Program-made: the position numbers and the translations under genes
The notes under the pieces: generated by a model
Told to the model about the DNA's origin: nothing
Database searches by the model: none
What the model saw: only the letters and a program-made list of their open reading frames with translations
Assembly (NCBI GenBank): GCA_038496675.1
Contig: CM076649.1
Coordinates: 21,800,090-21,864,089 of the forward strand
Direction: 5' to 3'
Length of the DNA stretch: 64,000 bases
Source of the DNA: Rachycentron canadum
Lineage: Eukaryota; Chordata; Actinopteri; Carangiformes; Rachycentridae
In this document: positions 59,379 through 64,000 of the stretch, piece by piece
How the letters are laid out: each line of letters begins with the position of its first letter
Numbering within the stretch: position 1 is the stretch's first letter

Positions 59379-60033
59379 AAGGACCCTGGCATATGTTGGG
59401 CCAGAAGTTTCATTTTGTGCTCTGGGTTTTACCTCAATCGCATGAACCAATTTCCTAATCGCTACAAAAGGTTTTGCAGTTTCCTGAGAAATTTACATGA
59501 TTTTTCAGTTTTTAGAATTTTCTTTTTTTTTTTTTTTTTTTTACCTTGGGCTGTTTATCATGTACCTTTGTACCATTTAAGTCAATAGACTAGAACTGTT
59601 TAAAATTGAATAAAAATCATTGACTGGTGGTGTAATTTAAAATATACAGATACACATGGAAAGGCTTTAGTAATCCCATAATAAACTGAAGCAAATGTTA
59701 TTATTCAAATCATAATTTAAGTTTCTTTGCTGCATGGATGCGACCCAATCACCGGTTTCTAAGTTTGCAGGTGAACAAAGGATCAAGTGTTGGTTGAAAT
59801 TTGATTAAACAGAGACTGTTATGGGATCATGACGGGTTGCTTGTCTCCACTTACAGTCATCTAGGTGAGGCTTTAATCGTCCGTACCAGCGGACGTCAAA
59901 AGGAAAAGCAGCAACCCAAGAACAACGTGGGGCTAATTTCACTGCCAGGAGAAGTGATGAGTTGCCTCAATGGACAGTCAGGGGCCCTATTACCTTAACA
60001 CCCATCAGTAATGAAGCGTGAACCTCATTCAGT
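59379..60033. other. Non-coding DNA with T run
   Basis: T run at about 59522-59542. The section 59815-60005 is unique and GC-richer and might be regulatory; no gene recognised. Confidence 0.4.

Positions 60034-60068
<35 letters not shown>
60034..60068. repeat. (AC)n microsatellite
   Basis: About 17 AC units. Confidence 0.96.
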
Positions 60069-60071
<3 letters not shown>

Positions 60072-60410
60072 GCACACCTATCTGATAGAGAACAGTAATT
60101 ACTGTCCCCCTGCCCCTGTCTTCCCCTGCTATTTGAATGCATTAGCAGTCACCACAAACATTCAGCAGATGCAGATGAGACACATGGCATATTCCTGAGG
60201 CCACAGCCTTGGCATTACACTTTAATGGACACACTTAAGCGTCGGTTCGATGATGAGCGCATCTTTTCATTCCCTCCATCCTTTCCTGCGTCATTTTTTT
60301 CTTCTTCTGCTACTCATTTCTCTCTGTCTGTCTCTGCCTTTTCTTTCTTCCTGTAGACATGAAGCTGCTGAGCCCAGACAGCCAAGGTGATCTTGACTGA
60401 GGCCAATTAG

Positions 60411-60423
60411 CCCCCCCCCCCCA

Positions 60424-60454
<31 letters not shown>
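60411..60454. repeat. C run joined to (AC)n
   Basis: A C run of about 12 (60411-60422) is followed after two bases by about 14 AC units. Confidence 0.95.
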
Positions 60455-60456
<2 letters not shown>

Positions 60457-60917
60457 CCATTCTGACTGAGGTTCACAATGGAAACGCTTGGGGAGAAAAG
60501 CAATAGGTTTACTCTCTAAACATGCCTGGCATAAGGACAGAAATCAATAGGCACTCGTGTAATTCACTTTGCAGTAGATAACTAGGAGGGGGGAGGGGGG
60601 GGATTGTTAAGTTTGTGACGAGGAGAACAGACACTTACGGAGCATCAGCTTCATCGGGTCCTTGCAAGTCCTCCTCAAAGAAGGCAGAGAGGGTCGAAGC
60701 ATCGTGAACAGAACTGAACAGCTCAACCGGACTGAATTATTCTACGTACATTTGCATATGACTGGAGGCCACGTTTCTGAACCAGCACTGGCCACAGTTT
60801 CCAAATAAGATGCTGGGTAGAAAGTCTGGTCTGGACTAAGTGTCTTGAGTCTCGATTTGACTCTTCCATTGAATTCCATAGCAGTAGCAGAAATCTCAGA
60901 GATGGAGTTTAGCTCAG
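60455..60917. other. Non-coding DNA, nothing recognised
   Basis: G-rich patch at about 60587-60602. No gene recognised. The stretch 60069-60410 to the left is likewise unremarkable. Confidence 0.4.
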
Positions 60918-61070
60918 ACGGCATGGTGGGCCAGTGTTAGCGGCCTTTCTGTGGGTAGTCTGCATGTTCTCCCTGTGCCTGCGTGGGTTACCTCTGGGCA
61001 CTCCGGCTTCCTCCCACAGCGCAAAGACATTCGTGTGAGGTTAACTGGTGCCAGTGTCTGTGTAACATCT
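60918..61070 (+). mobile_element. Common teleost interspersed repeat (family C), copy 2
   Basis: Contains 'ggcctttctgtgggtagtct', 'gcatgttctccctgtgcctg', 'actccggcttcctcccacag' and 'gcaaagacattcgtgtgagg', the fingerprint of a very common fish repeat. Opposite orientation to copy 1 (33462-33740); the two copies cover overlapping but different ends. Partial: the distal half with 'tctatcacagggct' is missing here. Confidence 0.8.
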
Positions 61071-61149
61071 GAAATGAGCTACATGTCCATGCGTGAGGTC
61101 TGTCATGGGTGCGTTACACCTCTGACCATCATGTACACATATATATTGC

Positions 61150-61576
61150 ATATATTTATGCATATATCTGCTGTTAAACCGACCTGCCCTTCCCTCCCAG
61201 GAACCAGTCTATCACCCATTACCCCCATTAAGCTGCCTGACTCTCCCTGCCTTCCCTCCCACCAGAAACTGCCTTCATTAGCTCCTGCACACCATTTCCA
61301 TCTGTGCATATTCTGTATTGTTACCTGTTTTCTTGTCTGTATACAACATCTATTGCACGTCTGCCCGTCCTGGGTGAGGGATCCCTCCTCTGTTGCTCAC
61401 CATGAGGTTTCTCTTTTTTTCCCCTGTTAAAAGGGTTTTTTGTTTTGAGTTTTTCCTCAGTCGATGTGAGGGTCTAAGGGCAGAGGATGTTGTTATGATG
61501 CTATGCAAAGCCCTTTGAGACAAACTGTTTGTAAAAATGGGCTATACAAATAAAATTGCCTTGCCTTGCCTTGCCT
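61150..61576 (+). mobile_element. LINE 3-prime end with (TTGCC)n tail
   Basis: The run 'cgtcctgggtgagggatccc', 'tcctctgttgctcaccatga', 'gtttttcctcagtcgatgtg', 'agggtctaagggcagaggat' and 'caaagccctttgagacaaac' followed by 'gggctatacaaataaaattg' is the well-known 3-prime untranslated region of a fish L2/Rex1-like LINE. It ends in three to four TTGCC units (61558-61576), a typical tail for this class. The coding region is absent, so the copy is 5-prime truncated. The 159-codon plus-strand frame here is not a host gene. Confidence 0.83.
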
Positions 61577-62496
61577 ATATTTGGAAAAAAATATAGCGCC
61601 ATATACTCTGTGACGTCTTCCCGTTGCTTTCACCATTTTCTGAATTGTGCACTCCGAATACTGACTGTCTTACTGCACCAGGTGACCATCACCATGGCAA
61701 CACTGTACTACAGGAAGTAGGACTGTAAACTGAGACAAAGCAGTGATACAGAAAGACTCACTGGATGGGTCAGGGGTTCATCCCACGGCAAGACCATGAC
61801 CCACAACATTAGAAGAAGCGAACGGAGGCTTCACGGGATCAGGACCGGCACAGACTCCAGACCTGAACCCCATGAAGCTGGGTTCACATGTCTTTATGCA
61901 TTCGAAAAGTTTTGCTTATGTGGCTAAATGGTAAAAATGGTAAAAGAGCATATTTAAGGGAGTGATTTGATTTCTATGTAATGTCCTAGATTTGAGTATG
62001 AGTCACACAAAAAGAGCCCATGTTTGCATATCTGCAGTAAAAATGAGGCTCAGACGTTCTCAGCGTCTTTTGGCTGCTTCTGCACCACCACACCTCCGTG
62101 CTGCCATGACAATAGAAGCATACACAGTCACAGCGCACACTTCAGACCTACTCAGTCCAGGGTCAAAGACAAACTTGAGAGAGTCAGATTTAACCTCTCT
62201 TTCTGTTTTTCAAAGGCAAAGGATGTCCTTCCACTTAGAGCCAAGCTGAGGAGCCAAACTGAATCAATTACTGTATATCCTCAGCAATTCTGTTGGATCT
62301 TCAGAGGAAGCGGTTCGACGCGCATCTTCACAGAGCGAGAGTGAGAGATTCTATCTTTCTCTCACACTTTCTTCTCCCATTTTTCTCTGCTGCTGTTCTG
62401 GGACAATCAATGTCTCCGTTGCCCGGACGGTTCATTTTTACCTGCATGCTGATCAATCGCCTCAGTATTCCACTGACCAGTGAGCTGAAAATAAGC
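61577..62496. other. Non-coding DNA, nothing recognised
   Basis: Overlapping frames at 61992-62344 (85 and 106 codons) are in different phases of the same unique sequence and have no domain. Confidence 0.4.
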
Positions 62497-62731
62497 CCCC
62501 CCCCCCGAACACACACACACACACACACACATACACGCCTCATTTTCAATTACACACTGCTAAACACATGCTGCAGCAAAGAAGCGCCAAGCAGAGGCAT
62601 CCATCACAGGCAGGCATGGGGATAAGGCTGATAACACAGCAGCAGCTGATAGCCCACCAGCTGACACACAAACACACACACACACACACACACACAGACA
62701 TACACACACACATACACGCACACACGCACAC
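62497..62731. repeat. C run and two (AC)n microsatellites
   Basis: C run (62497-62506), AC tract (62509-62535), then a second AC-rich tract (62667-62731, pure to about 62696 and then interspersed with 'atac'). Confidence 0.93.
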
Positions 62732-63655
62732 AGGTAAATTGCCTAGATATCCAGGGTCTGTTTCTTCCTCTCACACCCATGCATGAGCAGGCACAAACAC
62801 AGACTTTCCCTTTCTCTCTCACCCTCTCTCTCCCTCATCTTCACCCTGCCTCCCCCTGATCAATCAGTCTACACTGTAAAAAAAAACAACAAGTCCTACA
62901 CATCTGCTTTTTAATCTATGTGGCAGATTGTACCGCTCCACATGTGCCAGGAGTGACGACATGTTCATCTCCAGCCTCTCATCTTCTCGCCGCCGTTTCC
63001 TCTTTATCTGTTTATCTGTCTAATGTTTCCTGTTAAACAAATAAAAGCATAAACAAGACCCGGTCAAAACCACGTACCTGTCTGGCCTGCCTGCCAGATC
63101 CTAGTTTTAGAACCAAGACGTCGTCAACACATGAGTTAAAAACAAAGACTGAGCTGTGATTTCAGCTGGATTTACTGTGACATGTCGCTTGCACACAGCC
63201 TCTGCCTGGATCCACCACAGTTTAGTCTTTGTTTACTTCAACTCTGGAAGGTAACAGACTTTTATTGAAGGCAGGTCTTTTTGTCTGACTCCCTCTGTTT
63301 GATATGCAGAACTGCTCACAGCTGCATTTTAGTGTGAAGCCTTGATTCTGTCGCTCCCGTCTGCCGTATTACAGTTAGTAAAGCAAAAATCATCTTGTGT
63401 TGCAGTTGACAGAAACGTTTACCGTGCTGCAGTCAGATTATTGTCTCATTTCCTGTTGCTGGTGTTTCTGTTGTTTACATGTTTTACAGATCTGCTGGTT
63501 TCTTTAGGAGTTAGTGATGACTTCTCTCCCTCCCTCTCTCCTCTCTCTCTGCTCGGTGTCTGATGTTTAGTTATTCCTCTGTCTCCTTGATTAATAATGA
63601 TACATGTAATAAAAGTTGTTTATTTACTGTAATGGGGGAGAAGCTTGGTGTATTG
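62732..63655. other. Non-coding DNA, nothing recognised
   Basis: CT-rich patches near 62810-62850 and 63520-63550. No gene recognised. Confidence 0.4.
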
Positions 63656-63659
63656 AAGT

Positions 63660-64000
63660 CTCCAGACAGTCATTCAGTCAGACAGTCAGTCAGTCAGACA
63701 GCCACATAGACACTGTCAGTCAGTCACTCAGACACTGTCAGTCATTCAGTCAGTCAGTCAGACAGTCAGTCACTGTCAGTCAGTCACTCAGACACTGTCA
63801 GTCAGACAGTCACTTAGTCACTCAGACACTCAGTCAGTCAGACAGTTAGTCATTCAGTCAGTCACTCAGACACTCTGTCAGTCATTCAGTCAGTCAGACA
63901 GTCACTCAGACACTGTCAGTCATTCTGTCAGACAGTCAGTCAGACAGTTAGTCATTCAGTCAGTCACTCAGACACTCAGTCAGTCAGTGAGGTTAGTCAT
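63660..64000. repeat. CAGT-based tandem array running off the window
   Basis: Tetranucleotide units CAGT, CAGA and CATT are organised in higher-order blocks such as cactcagacactgtcagtca, repeated near 63725, 63785 and 63905. The array is cut by the window end, so its true length is unknown. The 'SQSVRQSVTVSQS' frame through it is an artefact. Confidence 0.96.

Noticed and set aside
60951..61430. 159-codon plus-strand frame as a gene
   Set aside because: It lies across a common fish repeat and a LINE 3-prime untranslated region.
1..64000. Undescribed multi-gene defence, biosynthetic or phage system
   Set aside because: No clustered real coding sequences exist in the window; the visible structure is explained by repeats, transposon relics and unique non-coding DNA.

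Overview
This window looks like non-coding DNA from a teleost (ray-finned fish) nuclear genome. Evidence seen directly: frequent dinucleotide microsatellites (mainly AC/GT), long homopolymer runs, no dense open reading frames, no operon-like layout, and many decayed mobile elements of kinds I recognise from fish genomes. These include Tc1-like DNA transposons, L2/Rex1-like LINE fragments, a tRNA-derived SINE and several small terminal-inverted-repeat (MITE) elements. The SINE and one MITE family suggest a spiny-rayed (percomorph) fish. That placement is inference from remembered repeat families, not a database result. No complete protein-coding gene could be supported. Almost all reading frames of 60 to 284 codons are translations of repeats, of transposon remnants, or chance frames. 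The only host-gene candidate is a weak one: a possible promoter plus first coding exon at 27322-27418.

Layout. 1-9150: AT-rich DNA with a LINE reverse-transcriptase fragment (about 475-790), copy 1 of interspersed family A (3551-3977), a dense microsatellite cluster (6187-7151) and an internally deleted Tc1 element (about 7560-8220). 9160-9850: a minisatellite of about 14 bp units. 9851-19000: a longer LINE remnant (10690-11310), a probable MITE (about 11370-11695), family A copy 2 (12097-12523), two probable decayed DNA elements and a strand-asymmetric purine/pyrimidine tract (17155-17480). 19000-33460: mostly unique DNA, with a teleost MITE of the type beginning 'ttaaa.ggtccca' (25930-26160), a degenerate 'agaccat' repeat, a strongly decayed Tc1 (28140-28760) and family A copy 3 (32099-32305).

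33460-47350: a widespread fish repeat (33462-33740), a retroelement tail with a hammerhead-ribozyme-like core (33804-33870), a 19-bp perfect hairpin (34026-34067), a complete MITE with long inverted ends (35540-36035), the C-terminal part of a retroelement ORF (37760-38085), a small Tc1 fragment (42274-42385) and a larger Tc1 remnant (about 46270-47270). 47350-64000: microsatellites, family A copy 4 (50836-51200), a tRNA-type SINE (53081-53311), a complete MITE (57414-57905), a nested foldback structure (59221-59378), a LINE 3-prime end (about 61150-61576) and a tetranucleotide-based satellite running off the window end (63660-64000).

Several unique stretches rich in homeodomain, SOX or TCF-like words resemble conserved non-coding elements near developmental genes. 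Conservation cannot be judged from one sequence, so these have low confidence. I found no undescribed multi-gene system. The items most worth checking are the hammerhead-like motif, the two hairpins, the foldback element, family A and the candidate first exon.
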